Source: JAGNRR01 sp964389575 (GTDB lineage Bacteria > Bacteroidota > Bacteroidia > Chitinophagales > Chitinophagaceae). From it: a stretch of 64,000 nucleotides of DNA. Positions 45,406 through 55,052 of this stretch are shown piece after piece. Made by a program: the position numbers and the translations under genes. The DNA lies in contig CAYMFF010000003.1 in the NCBI GenBank assembly GCA_964389575.1, positions 1 to 64,000 of the forward strand, in the 5' to 3' direction. The notes under the pieces were generated by a model, which had not been told where the DNA came from, made no database searches, and saw only the letters and a list, made by a program, of their open reading frames with translations. Each line of letters opens with the position of its first letter. The first letter of the stretch is position 1.

Positions 45406-45518
45406 ATTTTATAGTCTTCTTATTTTAGAAAAGATTAATACTTTACCAATTTCGTTTTAACGTATTGGGCATAATATGTAAGTTTAGGGTAAATACTTTT
45501 ACTTAAAATTTTAGTACT

Positions 45519-48011
45519 ATGAAACCATATTCCCCGCTTCCTAAAACCGTCAAAATTGGATTGGCCCTTTTTGCAGTTTCGCTACTCGTTTTACTTGGAA
45601 TCGAATTTAGTTTTCGAGATAATATCCGAGAGTTTGAATTAGGCATTTCAGTGGTCAATTTTATTGTTGGTGTGGCATACGCCATTGTGGTAATTATGAG
45701 AAGAAGCATTGATGGAGTGAAAGGACCTTATCGAATACAAGGAGGACTATTGATTCTAATTTTATCTATTAGTTGTTACACACTGAATTATGATGTCACC
45801 ATATTCTCAGATTTCACTAATTGGATGCTGTTTTATATAGTGATTATGCACATTAGTTATTTGTTGCTCATTTTCATTGAATATCTTCCGAATACGCTTC
45901 GATTACCCATATATTTCCTCAATGGTCTGAGTATTATTCTTTGCGCTTATTTCACCTTGTACTTATTACAGTTTGTTCACGTGGGTCTAATCGGAATGAT
46001 TCTTTTTGGCTTAGGTGTCCACATTTTCATTCCATGCTTTATGCTGATTAGTATGATACGAAAAATTCATAATAGTAAACCTTCCAAACTTGAACTCATT
46101 ACACTTTACGTAGCCGCCTTATTGCCTTTAATTGGTTTAGTTTATTTTTTAGTGCGTTGGGAATCAGTAAATAAAGAGGTCCACAAAACTACTGCATCGA
46201 TTATTACAAGACCCAATAACGACCTTCCTCAATGGGTGTTGCTTTGTCAAAATATGAAAAACGATGCCATTACAAAAAAAATAGTGGCATCTGATTTGAT
46301 GCATGATTCATTTGATTGGTTTACAACGCCCGGCATTGGCACATTTGGCGAAACCATTACCCATGACCCATTAGTAATTATTGCGGAATCAATTATTGGC
46401 AATGTTGATTTAGATGATAATACCAGAGTAAAAATTTTAAAATCACAATACAATGCCCGTCATAAAGCGCAACGAAAACTATGGTCAAGCAAAGATTTAA
46501 GAACGACCGATGTATTGAATAATATTAGAATTATTCCTGAATATCGTATGGCTTATACAGAAAAAATATTGACTATTAGCAATTCGAACCAATGGGAAAG
46601 TAACCAACAAGAAGCTGCTTATACTTTCTATATGCCCGAAGGGTCGGTGGCTGCCTCACTTTCACTTTGGATAGACGGGAAGGAAGAAAAATCGAGATTA
46701 ACAACAAAGTCCAAAGCCGACTCTGCTTATGCCACGATTGTTGGCGTTGAACAGCGAGATCCTGCATTATTACATTGGCAAGAAGGCAATACGGTAACAG
46801 TAACTGTTTTTCCATGCACTCCGAAAGAAAAAAGAACCTTTAAGATAGGCATTGTCTCTCCCCTACTTTTTGAAAATGACAAACTCACTTACCAGAGTAT
46901 ATTTTTTGAGGGCCCAAATAATAACCGAAGTAGAGAAACTACTGTTTTAAAATTTAGCACAGAATCACCCCTCAAAGAAATTGAAACACCCGGCTTTCTA
47001 AACAAAGAGATTGAAAACAATTACAATTACACAGGAGATTTACAAGCATATTATGAAATATCCTGCAATGCGCCGCCATTAAAGTCACAAGCATTTGTAT
47101 TTCAAGGAAATGCTTATCAAATGCGCTCAGCAGAAGAAAAGAGAGAAAGCATTCTGTATCAAAACATCTACTTGGATATCAATAAGAGTTGGAATTCGAA
47201 TGAGTTCGAAGCGCTCTGGCAACAAATTAAAGACAAGAAAGTATTTGCTGCTAAGGATAAATTTATTCTACTGAATAAGGAAAACCACCAAGAGGTTTTC
47301 GTCTCGCTAAAAGAGCGCAATTTTAGCTTATTCCCATTTCACAAAATAAGTGGTGCCAATAATTTAGTTATCTCAAAATCAACTGAAACCTCACCCAACT
47401 TAGATGATTTAGAAGAAACCCTTTTTGCAGAATCGCTGATTAAGTCATTCCAAAAAAGCAGTACTGATATTCATGTATTACACATTGGTCAAACCATTTC
47501 TCCTTACCTAAAAACATTAAAAGAACTGCAATGTTTTAAATGGCACAATGGTTCGGCAGAAGAAATTAATAGCTTAATCTCAGATAACACTTTTATTACC
47601 GTCCCCATTGCCGATAATGAAGTTCACCTTCCATCAGCTGAAGCGATTATAGCCAAAACTTCAGTAAATCAAAAAGATGAAAAAACAAACGACAACCTCA
47701 TGCGTCTTTATTCATACAATAAAATCATGCAAGATCTTGGAACGGATTATTTTAATCTTAAAAAAATAGAACCTGCCGAACTAGTTGCAGAAGCGAGCAC
47801 AAGTTACATTGTTACACCAGTGAGTAGCTTGATCGTTTTAGAAACGAAAAAAGACTACGACCGCTTTGGCATCGAGGAGAATAAAAACAGCTTGAAAAAT
47901 GCCAGTGTTTCTTCTTCGGGAGCTGTTCCTGAACCGCACGAATGGATGCTAATAATTTTATTCGGCGGTCTTGTCTTATTCTTAAGTTTAAAACAAAAAG
48001 GAATCTTATAA
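45519..48011 (+). CDS. Exosortase N-associated VIT-domain protein
   Basis: 830 residues. The first 215 residues hold about six or seven membrane helices. A VIT domain lies at about 345-500, recognisable by AAYTFYMPEGSVAASLSLWIDG, ADSAYATIVGVEQRDPALLHWQEGNTVTVTVFP and FKIGIVSPL. The C-terminus is a sorting tail: VPEP (803-806), one membrane helix (EWMLIILFGGLVLFLSL) and basic KQK. This fits the family described in databases as the XrtN-system VIT protein, an exosortase substrate. The stop overlaps the exosortase start (TAATG). Function unknown. Confidence 0.85.
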   Translation: MKPYSPLPKTVKIGLALFAVSLLVLLGIEFSFRDNIREFELGISVVNFIVGVAYAIVVIMRRSIDGVKGPYRIQGGLLILILSISCYTLNYDVTIFSDFTNWMLFYIVIMHISYLLLIFIEYLPNTLRLPIYFLNGLSIILCAYFTLYLLQFVHVGLIGMILFGLGVHIFIPCFMLISMIRKIHNSKPSKLELITLYVAALLPLIGLVYFLVRWESVNKEVHKTTASIITRPNNDLPQWVLLCQNMKNDAITKKIVASDLMHDSFDWFTTPGIGTFGETITHDPLVIIAESIIGNVDLDDNTRVKILKSQYNARHKAQRKLWSSKDLRTTDVLNNIRIIPEYRMAYTEKILTISNSNQWESNQQEAAYTFYMPEGSVAASLSLWIDGKEEKSRLTTKSKADSAYATIVGVEQRDPALLHWQEGNTVTVTVFPCTPKEKRTFKIGIVSPLLFENDKLTYQSIFFEGPNNNRSRETTVLKFSTESPLKEIETPGFLNKEIENNYNYTGDLQAYYEISCNAPPLKSQAFVFQGNAYQMRSAEEKRESILYQNIYLDINKSWNSNEFEALWQQIKDKKVFAAKDKFILLNKENHQEVFVSLKERNFSLFPFHKISGANNLVISKSTETSPNLDDLEETLFAESLIKSFQKSSTDIHVLHIGQTISPYLKTLKELQCFKWHNGSAEEINSLISDNTFITVPIADNEVHLPSAEAIIAKTSVNQKDEKTNDNLMRLYSYNKIMQDLGTDYFNLKKIEPAELVAEASTSYIVTPVSSLIVLETKKDYDRFGIEENKNSLKNASVSSSGAVPEPHEWMLIILFGGLVLFLSLKQKGIL

Positions 48012-49330
48012 TGCAGTTCATCTCAAAACTTGGTAAGAATAAAATGATGATATTAATTATATCATTAGGGCTATTACTGGCTTTGAGTTTCAATACACTT
48101 TATAATTACATTCTTTTCGATTTTAAATACATCCTTTTAATAGTATGCCTTCCTGTACTTTCTTTTGTGCGAAGCAAACAACTAAGTCTGAGATACGGAA
48201 TACTGTCGCTGTTATTCCTACTCATGTTCCCACTACTAAAAATTAGCTCTTTGTTTTTTTTAGGAGTAGCTTGTGCGGCACTTTTTATTATTGAAAGCAC
48301 CTGGGGTAAGGTTAGCAATAATATTTTGCTTTTGCTCCTTATAATTTCTCCAGTTTCTATTTTTCTGAGTGAAATAGTGGGTTTTGAAATTAGGCTTCAA
48401 CTTAGCCAACTGGCTGCTGAAATTATGAACAAAATGAATCCTGATATTTATGCCGAAGGAAATATTATATATAATAAAGATGCTCAGTTTTATGTAGACC
48501 AAGCTTGCGCTGGATTAAAAATGTTAAGTGTTTCGTTGATTAGCTCGATACTTTTAATGGCTTATCACGAACAAAAAAGTAAAAGTATCATTCAATGGTA
48601 TTTGAAATTGATAATCATTGCCCTGACGATTGCTACTGTAATTCTGGGCAACCTTTGCCGTATTATTTTGCTCACCATGCTACAGATTGGTCCAGAAACA
48701 GTTCTTCATTATGTGGTAGGAGTATTGTGTTTACTTTTTTATACGCTGCTTCCGTTGTACTTCATTATCATAAAATCGAAAACAATAAAAAGACATAATC
48801 GACCGATTTTTATTTCTTCTAAACTTAAAGGAGTTATCAGTGTTTTAATTTTAGGCCTTTTGATTTTTATTCAAATCAAAGATCCAAAAAGAAGTGAGAA
48901 AGAACCAATAGCTAACCAAGAGGCTTTATCCAGGTATCCTTTTGAAAATAAATCTGTAGTTATGGATAACATCATAAAAGTAGAGGAAGAGGACTATTTG
49001 ATGTATATCAAACCAGCACTTTCATTTTACTCTTCAGACCACTCTCCTATGATATGCTGGCGAGGCAGCGGTTATAAATTAAGTAAAGAGCAAACCACTA
49101 CCATTAATGGTCAGAAAATATTCTTTGGGGAATTAAATAAAGGCAACGACAAACTTTATTCTTTTTGGTGGTACCAGTGCAAGAATCATTCCACTACATC
49201 GCAGCTTAATTGGCGATTATACAATCTTACGCAACGCGATAATGTAGATCTAATAAACGTCGTGAGCTACTCTAAAGAATTAGCACAACGGCAAACAAAA
49301 AACATGCTTTCGATAGCGAAAATCAAATAA
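48011..49330 (+). CDS. xrtN: Exosortase N
   Basis: 439 residues from the ATG at 48011, chosen because it overlaps the upstream stop and begins MQFISKLGKNKMM; a longer frame from 47942 would lie inside the VIT gene. About eight membrane helices hold the exosortase catalytic triad: Cys166 in DQACAGLKML, Arg217 in LGNLCRIILL and His233 in TVLHYVVG. After the membrane part, about 150 residues resemble the EpsI-like domain found fused to some exosortases (SDHSPMICWRGSGYKL). Exosortases cut PEP-type C-terminal tails. The neighbouring VIT protein is the evident substrate. Confidence 0.88.
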   Translation: MQFISKLGKNKMMILIISLGLLLALSFNTLYNYILFDFKYILLIVCLPVLSFVRSKQLSLRYGILSLLFLLMFPLLKISSLFFLGVACAALFIIESTWGKVSNNILLLLLIISPVSIFLSEIVGFEIRLQLSQLAAEIMNKMNPDIYAEGNIIYNKDAQFYVDQACAGLKMLSVSLISSILLMAYHEQKSKSIIQWYLKLIIIALTIATVILGNLCRIILLTMLQIGPETVLHYVVGVLCLLFYTLLPLYFIIIKSKTIKRHNRPIFISSKLKGVISVLILGLLIFIQIKDPKRSEKEPIANQEALSRYPFENKSVVMDNIIKVEEEDYLMYIKPALSFYSSDHSPMICWRGSGYKLSKEQTTTINGQKIFFGELNKGNDKLYSFWWYQCKNHSTTSQLNWRLYNLTQRDNVDLINVVSYSKELAQRQTKNMLSIAKIK

Positions 49331-49414
49331 TTTCAGATACTCCAAACGTCGACATTTCACATATCCTTTAAGTTTCGACAGCTTGAAATGGCGTAACTTG
49401 CAACTTGGGCAAAC

Positions 49415-52400
49415 ATGACAAATTACCAGCTTCTTATTAATCGTTTAGATGGCTTTATACGAAAGTATTACGCTAATAAATTACTGCGCGGTGCTATCAT
49501 ATTTGTAGCTAGTGCGTTGGCATTTTATTTAATCATAAGTCTGGGAGAATATTACTTTTATTTTCCATCTTGGTTGCGCTATACCTTGTTAGCCATTTTT
49601 GGGACCTTGGGTTTGGGGAGTTTGATTTCTTTAGTTCTCGTTCCATTGCTCAAGATGCAAAAATTAGGTAAGGTTATCTCAAGAGAACAGGCCGCTGAAA
49701 TTATTGGAAGTCATTTCCCTAAGGTAAAAGATAAACTGTTGAATATTTTGCAATTGAATATTCAGCAAGAAAATGTAAAAAGCCAAGCCCTCATTCAAGC
49801 GAGTATCGAACAAAAAACAAATGAGCTTACTCCCGTTCCGTTTAAATCTGCTATTAACCTATCCAAGAATAAGAGATATCTTCCTTATTTGCTGGTTCCT
49901 CTTTTTGCTGGGATCATTATTTTCTTTACCAATGCAAAAATTTTTACGGATAGTGCCGAACGCTTATTCCAACCAGACAAAGCTTTTGAGCCGGCAGCTC
50001 CATTCTCATTTACATTAAAAAATAGCAAGCTTTCTATTCCGCAATATGCAGACATTGAAATCAGATGTGCAGTAGAAGGAGCCACAATACCAGAAAACGT
50101 AAATATTAATATTGGTGGTCAGCAAATTGCTATGATAAAAAAGAATGCCAATTTGTATTCTTACACCCTTCACAAAGTAAGCAAAAATACTTCCTTCAAT
50201 TTTGAGGCCAACGGCTTTGCGAGCAAGACCTATGAAGTGAAAGTAATGCCCAATCCTAGTATTAAAGGTTTTCAAGTTTCACTAAATTACCCTAGCTATA
50301 CAGGCAAAAAAGATGAAGTTCTGAAAAACATTGGTGACGTTGTTGTACCACAAGGAACTTCCATTCGTTGGTCGTTTAATACCGAACATACCGACAATGT
50401 ACTTTTTGGATTTAGTAAGTATCCAACGCAGCGCATGGCACGAAATGGTAATCGATTTGCAATAGCAAAAACGTTCTATCGTGATACAACCTACAGTATT
50501 GCCTTGAGTAACTCACAAGTAGAGGGTAAAGACATTTTACAATATCAAGTTTCAGTAATCCCAGACCAACGACCTTCCATCAACGTGAATCAATATAATG
50601 ATTCTCTCACTGGTGACTTTGTATTATTCACGGGTGAAGCAGGTGATGATTACGGCATTCGATCGGTAGTCATGCACTACAACGTCAAAGGAAAAACTGG
50701 GAATAGAAATGGTCAAGTCCCAATGAAAATCACCAGTGGCACGTTCACTCAATTTGATTATTTACTAGATGTTCAAACACTAAACCTAAACCCAGGTGAC
50801 AAACTTCAGTATTACTTCTTGGCGTGTGATAATGATGCAGTAAATGGAAGCAAATGTGCGAAAAGCAGTGTCTTCACTTTCAATAAGCCAAGCGAAGCAC
50901 AACTAGACTCACTATTGAAGCAAACTCAAAAAGAAATCAATAAGGACTTAAAAGATGCTTCTAAAGAAAACCAAAAAGTCGATAAAAAGATTGACGAAAT
51001 AAAAGAGAAACTACTGAATAAAAAATCGCTGGATTGGCAAGACAAAAAGCAATTGGAACAATTGGTAAATAAAAACCAATCAATTCAAAAACAAATTGAA
51101 CAAATCCAGAAAAAGTTTCAGCAAAGCCAACAAAAAAATCAAGAGAAAAATCATTCGGATGAAATAAAAGAAAAACAACAAGCCGTTGATAAGATGCTTG
51201 AAGAGCTCAAAGACAACAAGCTAGCTGAGCGAATGAAAAAAATTGAAGAGCTCATGAAAATGCTTAATAAGGATAAGCTCTTTGAAGAACTGCAAAAAAC
51301 GCAGGATGAAAACCTGCAAATGGAGAAGGACTTAGATAGAATGCTTGAGCTCATGAAGCAATTGGAGCGAGACATGCGAATGGAAGACTTGGCCAATAAA
51401 GCACAAGAACTAGCCGATAAGCAAGAAAAACTAAACAAAGAAACTAAGCAAAATAAGGACAAAGAGGACCTTAAAAAGAAACAAGACGAACTAAAAAAAG
51501 AAACTGAAGAATTAAAAAAAGACTTGAACGAATTAGAAAAATTAAATAAAGAAACTGAAACACCTCAGGATTTAAATCAAGTAAAAAAAGATCAAGAAAC
51601 GGCGAAACAAGAAATGAGTAAAAGCTCAGAATCTTTAAGCAAAGGCAATAAAAGTAAGTCTTCTAAAAGTCAGAAAAAAGCACAAGAAAGCTTGCAACGA
51701 ATGGCTAACATGCTAAAGTCCATGGCAGGAGGTGGTAGCCAAGATCAAACAGAAATTGACATCAAAGCAACTCGACAAATTCTTTCAAACCTCATTAGAA
51801 TGTCTTTTGGACAAGAAAAGCTCATAAATAATGTCAGAAAAACACGTCGAACTGATCCAACTTTTGTAGAGAATGTTCGCGAACAGTACAAGTTAAAAGA
51901 TGATAGCAAAATGATTGCCGATAGTCTTTATGCACTAAGTAAAAGACTATTTGAAATTTCTACTTATGTAACAAAAGAAACGGCAGAAATTAATACTCAT
52001 ATGAAAAGTAGTATTACACACCTCGAAGGTCGTAATACAAGAAGCGCCTTGGTGAGCGAACAATATGTAATGACACATACCAACAACTTGGCGCTTATGC
52101 TTAATGAATTGTTGGACCAATTACAAAAAAAACAAGCAAAGCAACAATCGCAAGCTGGACAAGCTGGTAGTTGTAACAAACCTGGAAATAAACCCGGTAA
52201 AAAACCAGGCAAAAAACCGGGACAAGGCGTCGGCATGCAACTCGGTGATATTATCACCAAACAAAAACAATTGGGAAGTGCCATGAAACAGCTCATGGAC
52301 AAAAAAGGAAATAAAAAAGGAAGTGGCAAAAAGCCGGGAGAAGGAAAGGGCAAAGGAAAAGGTAAGGGTGAAGGAAAAGGAAACAAACCAGGACAAGGTG

Positions 52401-52894
52401 GCAAACCAGGTCAAGGAGGACAGCCTGGTCAAGGTGGAGAAGGCGGACAAAGTGGCGAAGGAGGACAACCGAGTGAAAGTGAACAAATGGCTAGAATGGC
52501 TGCACGACAAGCTGCTTTGAGAAAACAATTAAACGACATTCATTCAGAACTAATTAAAAACGGAAAGTCAAATCCTGAATTAACTAAAGTACGCTCTGAA
52601 ATGGATCGTATCGAGACTGAATTGGTTAATAAAAGAATTACTAATGAACTATTGAGCCGTCAAGCGCAAATAGTAACTCGACTGATGAAAGCAAAAGACG
52701 CATTACGAGAACAAGACCAAGGCGAAGAACGTGAGAGCAAATCTGGCAAGGAAGTGACCCGAGAAATTCCACAAGAATTAAGAGATATTCTTAAGAACAA
52801 GCAATCCGCTATAGAATATTACAAAACCGTGCCAGCGTCCCTCAAACCTTACTATAAAGAGTTAGTAGAGAAATATTTTGGGTTGATAAAATAA
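49415..52894 (+). CDS. DUF4175-family membrane protein with coiled coil and low-complexity tail
   Basis: 1159 residues. Two N-terminal membrane helices (about 24-45, 52-75) and a third near 155-170 are followed by Ig-like strands to about 490. A long Lys/Glu/Gln coiled coil spans about 500-760. Near 910-1040 is a Gly/Lys/Pro/Gln-rich repeat tract (KPGKKPG, GKGKGKGEG, KPGQGGQPGQGG). The C-terminus is helical again (RAALRKQLNDIHSEL...). Bacteroidota DUF4175 proteins have this build; function is unknown. The gene follows xrtN by 84 bases. Confidence 0.82.
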   Translation: MTNYQLLINRLDGFIRKYYANKLLRGAIIFVASALAFYLIISLGEYYFYFPSWLRYTLLAIFGTLGLGSLISLVLVPLLKMQKLGKVISREQAAEIIGSHFPKVKDKLLNILQLNIQQENVKSQALIQASIEQKTNELTPVPFKSAINLSKNKRYLPYLLVPLFAGIIIFFTNAKIFTDSAERLFQPDKAFEPAAPFSFTLKNSKLSIPQYADIEIRCAVEGATIPENVNINIGGQQIAMIKKNANLYSYTLHKVSKNTSFNFEANGFASKTYEVKVMPNPSIKGFQVSLNYPSYTGKKDEVLKNIGDVVVPQGTSIRWSFNTEHTDNVLFGFSKYPTQRMARNGNRFAIAKTFYRDTTYSIALSNSQVEGKDILQYQVSVIPDQRPSINVNQYNDSLTGDFVLFTGEAGDDYGIRSVVMHYNVKGKTGNRNGQVPMKITSGTFTQFDYLLDVQTLNLNPGDKLQYYFLACDNDAVNGSKCAKSSVFTFNKPSEAQLDSLLKQTQKEINKDLKDASKENQKVDKKIDEIKEKLLNKKSLDWQDKKQLEQLVNKNQSIQKQIEQIQKKFQQSQQKNQEKNHSDEIKEKQQAVDKMLEELKDNKLAERMKKIEELMKMLNKDKLFEELQKTQDENLQMEKDLDRMLELMKQLERDMRMEDLANKAQELADKQEKLNKETKQNKDKEDLKKKQDELKKETEELKKDLNELEKLNKETETPQDLNQVKKDQETAKQEMSKSSESLSKGNKSKSSKSQKKAQESLQRMANMLKSMAGGGSQDQTEIDIKATRQILSNLIRMSFGQEKLINNVRKTRRTDPTFVENVREQYKLKDDSKMIADSLYALSKRLFEISTYVTKETAEINTHMKSSITHLEGRNTRSALVSEQYVMTHTNNLALMLNELLDQLQKKQAKQQSQAGQAGSCNKPGNKPGKKPGKKPGQGVGMQLGDIITKQKQLGSAMKQLMDKKGNKKGSGKKPGEGKGKGKGKGEGKGNKPGQGGKPGQGGQPGQGGEGGQSGEGGQPSESEQMARMAARQAALRKQLNDIHSELIKNGKSNPELTKVRSEMDRIETELVNKRITNELLSRQAQIVTRLMKAKDALREQDQGEERESKSGKEVTREIPQELRDILKNKQSAIEYYKTVPASLKPYYKELVEKYFGLIK
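52170..52475 (+). repeat. Low-complexity in-frame repeats in the DUF4175 gene
   Basis: Repeated codon words such as aaaccaggcaaa, ggcaaaggaaaa and ggtcaaggagga encode KPG, GKG and GQGG units. The tract is purine-rich on the plus strand and opens long spurious reading frames on the minus strand. Confidence 0.7.
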
Positions 52895-52954
52895 ATCTAA
52901 CATATTTTAGATTTCACCGCTAATTAACTATTATTACACCCTAAAACAATACTT

Positions 52955-53341
52955 ATGGGAATTATACTAGTCGTTGCAATTATTGCAATCTTGCTTATTA
53001 GCATGTACAAAATTTTTGAAAAAGCCGGGCGTCCAGGTTGGGAAGGGCTTATTCCAATTTATAATATTTATATTATGGTAACTAAAATAATCGGGAAACC
53101 AGCTTGGTTTTTTGTTATGTGTTTGATTCCTATTGTGAACTATGTATTCCTTGTTTGGACATATAATTTATTGTCTAAGTCCTTCGGAAAAACAGAAGCA
53201 TTTACTGTTGGATTAGTACTATTGGGTATTGTATTCCTTCCAATAATGGCTTTTAGTGACGATATTCAATATGTAGGTCCATCTGCCAAAGAAGCTAATA
53301 GCGATATTGCTAAACAAATTGATGAAATTGGTACTGCGTAA
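52955..53341 (+). CDS. DUF5684 membrane protein
   Basis: 128 residues with about three membrane helices. It has the DUF5684 signature KAGRPGWEGLIPIYNIYIMVTKIIGKPAWFFVMCLIPIVN, a module also found as an N-terminal domain on some signal peptidase I proteins. Function is unknown. It ends in a soluble acidic stretch. A 13-base-pair terminator follows 21 bases after the stop. Confidence 0.82.
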   Translation: MGIILVVAIIAILLISMYKIFEKAGRPGWEGLIPIYNIYIMVTKIIGKPAWFFVMCLIPIVNYVFLVWTYNLLSKSFGKTEAFTVGLVLLGIVFLPIMAFSDDIQYVGPSAKEANSDIAKQIDEIGTA

Positions 53342-53362
53342 TTCTAACAATCAAAAAATAAT

Positions 53363-53396
53363 AAGAATTGAGCTCTTCATGAGCTCAATTCTTTTA
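53363..53396 (+). terminator. Terminator after the DUF5684 gene
   Basis: AAGAATTGAGCTC and GAGCTCAATTCTT form a perfect 13-base-pair stem around TTCAT, followed by TTATC. It separates this gene from accA. Confidence 0.85.
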
Positions 53397-53430
53397 TCAT
53401 AAGTTCTTACTTTTATTAAAACAATTCGAT

Positions 53431-54393
53431 ATGCACTTTTTAGAATTTGAAAAATCGATAGAAACTTTACACGAGGAATTAGAGAAAGTCAAAGCATCTC
53501 AATCCAAAACTGATGTAGACATGACATCAGCCATAAAAAAAATGGAAACGAAAATTTCTGAAGAACGAAAAAAAATCTATTCCAATTTAACCGATTGGCA
53601 AAAAGTTCAACTGAGTCGTCATCCAAACCGTCCGTATACTAATCATTATATCGAAATGATTTTTGATAAGTTTCAGGAAATGCACGGCGATCGAAACGTC
53701 AAAGATGACAAAGCAATTATAGGCGGTTTTGCACAATTGGAGGATCAAACTTATATGGTTATCGGACATCAAAAAGGTGTTAATACCAAACTTAGAAAGT
53801 ACAGGAACTTCGGCATGGCGAATCCAGAAGGATATCGAAAAGCATTACGCCTAATGAAACTGGCCGAAAAATTTAATAAACCCATTATATCATTTATCGA
53901 TACGCCAGGTGCTTATCCCGGATTAGAAGCTGAAGAGCGTGGTCAGGGAGAAGCTATCGCTAGAAACATTTATGAAATGATGAATCTGAAAGTGCCCGTA
54001 ATGTGTATTATCATTGGCGAAGGAGCTAGTGGCGGTGCATTAGGAATTGGCATAGGCGACCGAGTGGTTATGTTAGAAAATACATGGTATTCGGTAATTT
54101 CACCCGAAAGTTGTTCTAGTATATTATGGCGTTCTTGGGATTATAAAGAACAAGCAGCTGAACAACTAAAACTTACACCCAAGCATATGCAGCGTTTTGG
54201 CCTGATCGATAATATCATTAAAGAACCAGAAGGTGGTGCACATAGCAATCCTGAAAACATGGCTCGAACCGTGAAGCGTTACATAAAAAAAACAACAGAA
54301 GAATTGCTGGCTCTTAAACCGCAAGAACGAATTAATAGTCGAATAGAAAAATTCTCTGAGATGGGCTTCTATGAAGAAAATCTCTCTGAATAA
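53431..54393 (+). CDS. accA: Acetyl-CoA carboxylase carboxyltransferase subunit alpha
   Basis: 320 residues, normal length. It begins FLEFEKSIETLHEELEKV (helical N-terminus) and has HPNRPYTNHYIEMIFDKFQEMHGDR, IGHQKG, the oxyanion segments DTPGAYPGLEAEERGQGEAIARN and IGEGASGGALGIGIGDRV, and YSVISPESCSSILW. With AccD it transfers carboxyl from biotin to acetyl-CoA. A terminator follows directly. A TACTTTTA element (53408-53415) may be its -7 site. Confidence 0.95.
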   Translation: MHFLEFEKSIETLHEELEKVKASQSKTDVDMTSAIKKMETKISEERKKIYSNLTDWQKVQLSRHPNRPYTNHYIEMIFDKFQEMHGDRNVKDDKAIIGGFAQLEDQTYMVIGHQKGVNTKLRKYRNFGMANPEGYRKALRLMKLAEKFNKPIISFIDTPGAYPGLEAEERGQGEAIARNIYEMMNLKVPVMCIIIGEGASGGALGIGIGDRVVMLENTWYSVISPESCSSILWRSWDYKEQAAEQLKLTPKHMQRFGLIDNIIKEPEGGAHSNPENMARTVKRYIKKTTEELLALKPQERINSRIEKFSEMGFYEENLSE

Positions 54394-54417
54394 AACTCAT
54401 TGAACTTTAGGTTTTTG

Positions 54418-54448
54418 ACATACTATTTAGATAGTATGTTCTATTTTT
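54418..54448 (+). terminator. Terminator of accA, overlapping the next promoter
   Basis: ACATACTAT and ATAGTATGT form a 9-base-pair stem around TTAG, followed by TCTATTTTT. That T-tract is at the same time part of the -7 element TATTTTTG of the next gene. Confidence 0.65.
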
Positions 54449-54449
54449 G
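54442..54449 (+). promoter_or_regulatory. Promoter -7 element of the DUF6913-dapA operon
   Basis: TATTTTTG is a perfect TAnnTTTG match, 18 bases before the TTG start at 54468. It shares its T-run with the accA terminator. Confidence 0.45.
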
Positions 54450-54467
54450 AAAGGTTAATAAATTACT

Positions 54468-55052
54468 TTGTCCTTTTTCAAAAAAATAAAAGAATCACTG
54501 CGCGATCCAGCACAGCCCAAACGGACTATGAACGTCCAAATGGCTAAGCCTATCAAGCCAAAGAAAAGAGTGGTACAACGCGAGTATATGGACTTTTCTA
54601 AGGCCTATCGCATTGGAATTCTCAGTAAGTATTCCGAAAATTTTGACGCTCAGAAATCAATCCTTAATTATAAAAAGGAATTAGAGCGATTAGGCTTTGA
54701 GTGTGAGGTGCTTTTATTCATAGACAAACGAGAAAAAGACCCTAAAGTTTATTTACCATCATTTAATCTCACAGAATTAGACAAAGACTTAATTCCAAAC
54801 TCTCCCAGAACGGACCGTTTTGTGGTTAGAAAGTTCGATTTGCTTTTTAATCTATACTTTGAGACCTGTCCACAACTCTTGTATTTAGCTACTGAATCAA
54901 AAGCTAAATGTCGAGTCAGCCCATACTTAGATTTCATTACGCCTTGTAGCGATGTTTTGATACCAACATCAGGAACAAAAAACATTGACGAATTAATTAA
55001 AAACATAAACGAAACACTTAAAATTCAAAAATATGTCCGACCTAAAATTTAA
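54468..55052 (+). CDS. DUF6913-like protein
   Basis: 194 residues from a TTG start; the first in-frame ATG (54528) would remove the N-terminal SFFKKIKESL. The start is basic (PKRTMNVQMAKPIKPKKRVVQRE) with no signal peptide. The core FSKAYRIGILSKYSENFDAQKSILNYKKELERLGF and FDLLFNLYFETCPQLLYLATESKAKCRV match a Bacteroidota family of unknown function. Its end overlaps the dapA start by 20 bases. Confidence 0.72.
   Translation: MSFFKKIKESLRDPAQPKRTMNVQMAKPIKPKKRVVQREYMDFSKAYRIGILSKYSENFDAQKSILNYKKELERLGFECEVLLFIDKREKDPKVYLPSFNLTELDKDLIPNSPRTDRFVVRKFDLLFNLYFETCPQLLYLATESKAKCRVSPYLDFITPCSDVLIPTSGTKNIDELIKNINETLKIQKYVRPKI

Noticed and set aside
51151..52528. Long minus-strand reading frames rich in Ser, Cys, Pro and Phe opposite the DUF4175 gene
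   Set aside because: They mirror the lysine/glutamate and glycine repeats of the plus-strand gene and have no signal, motif or promoter of their own.
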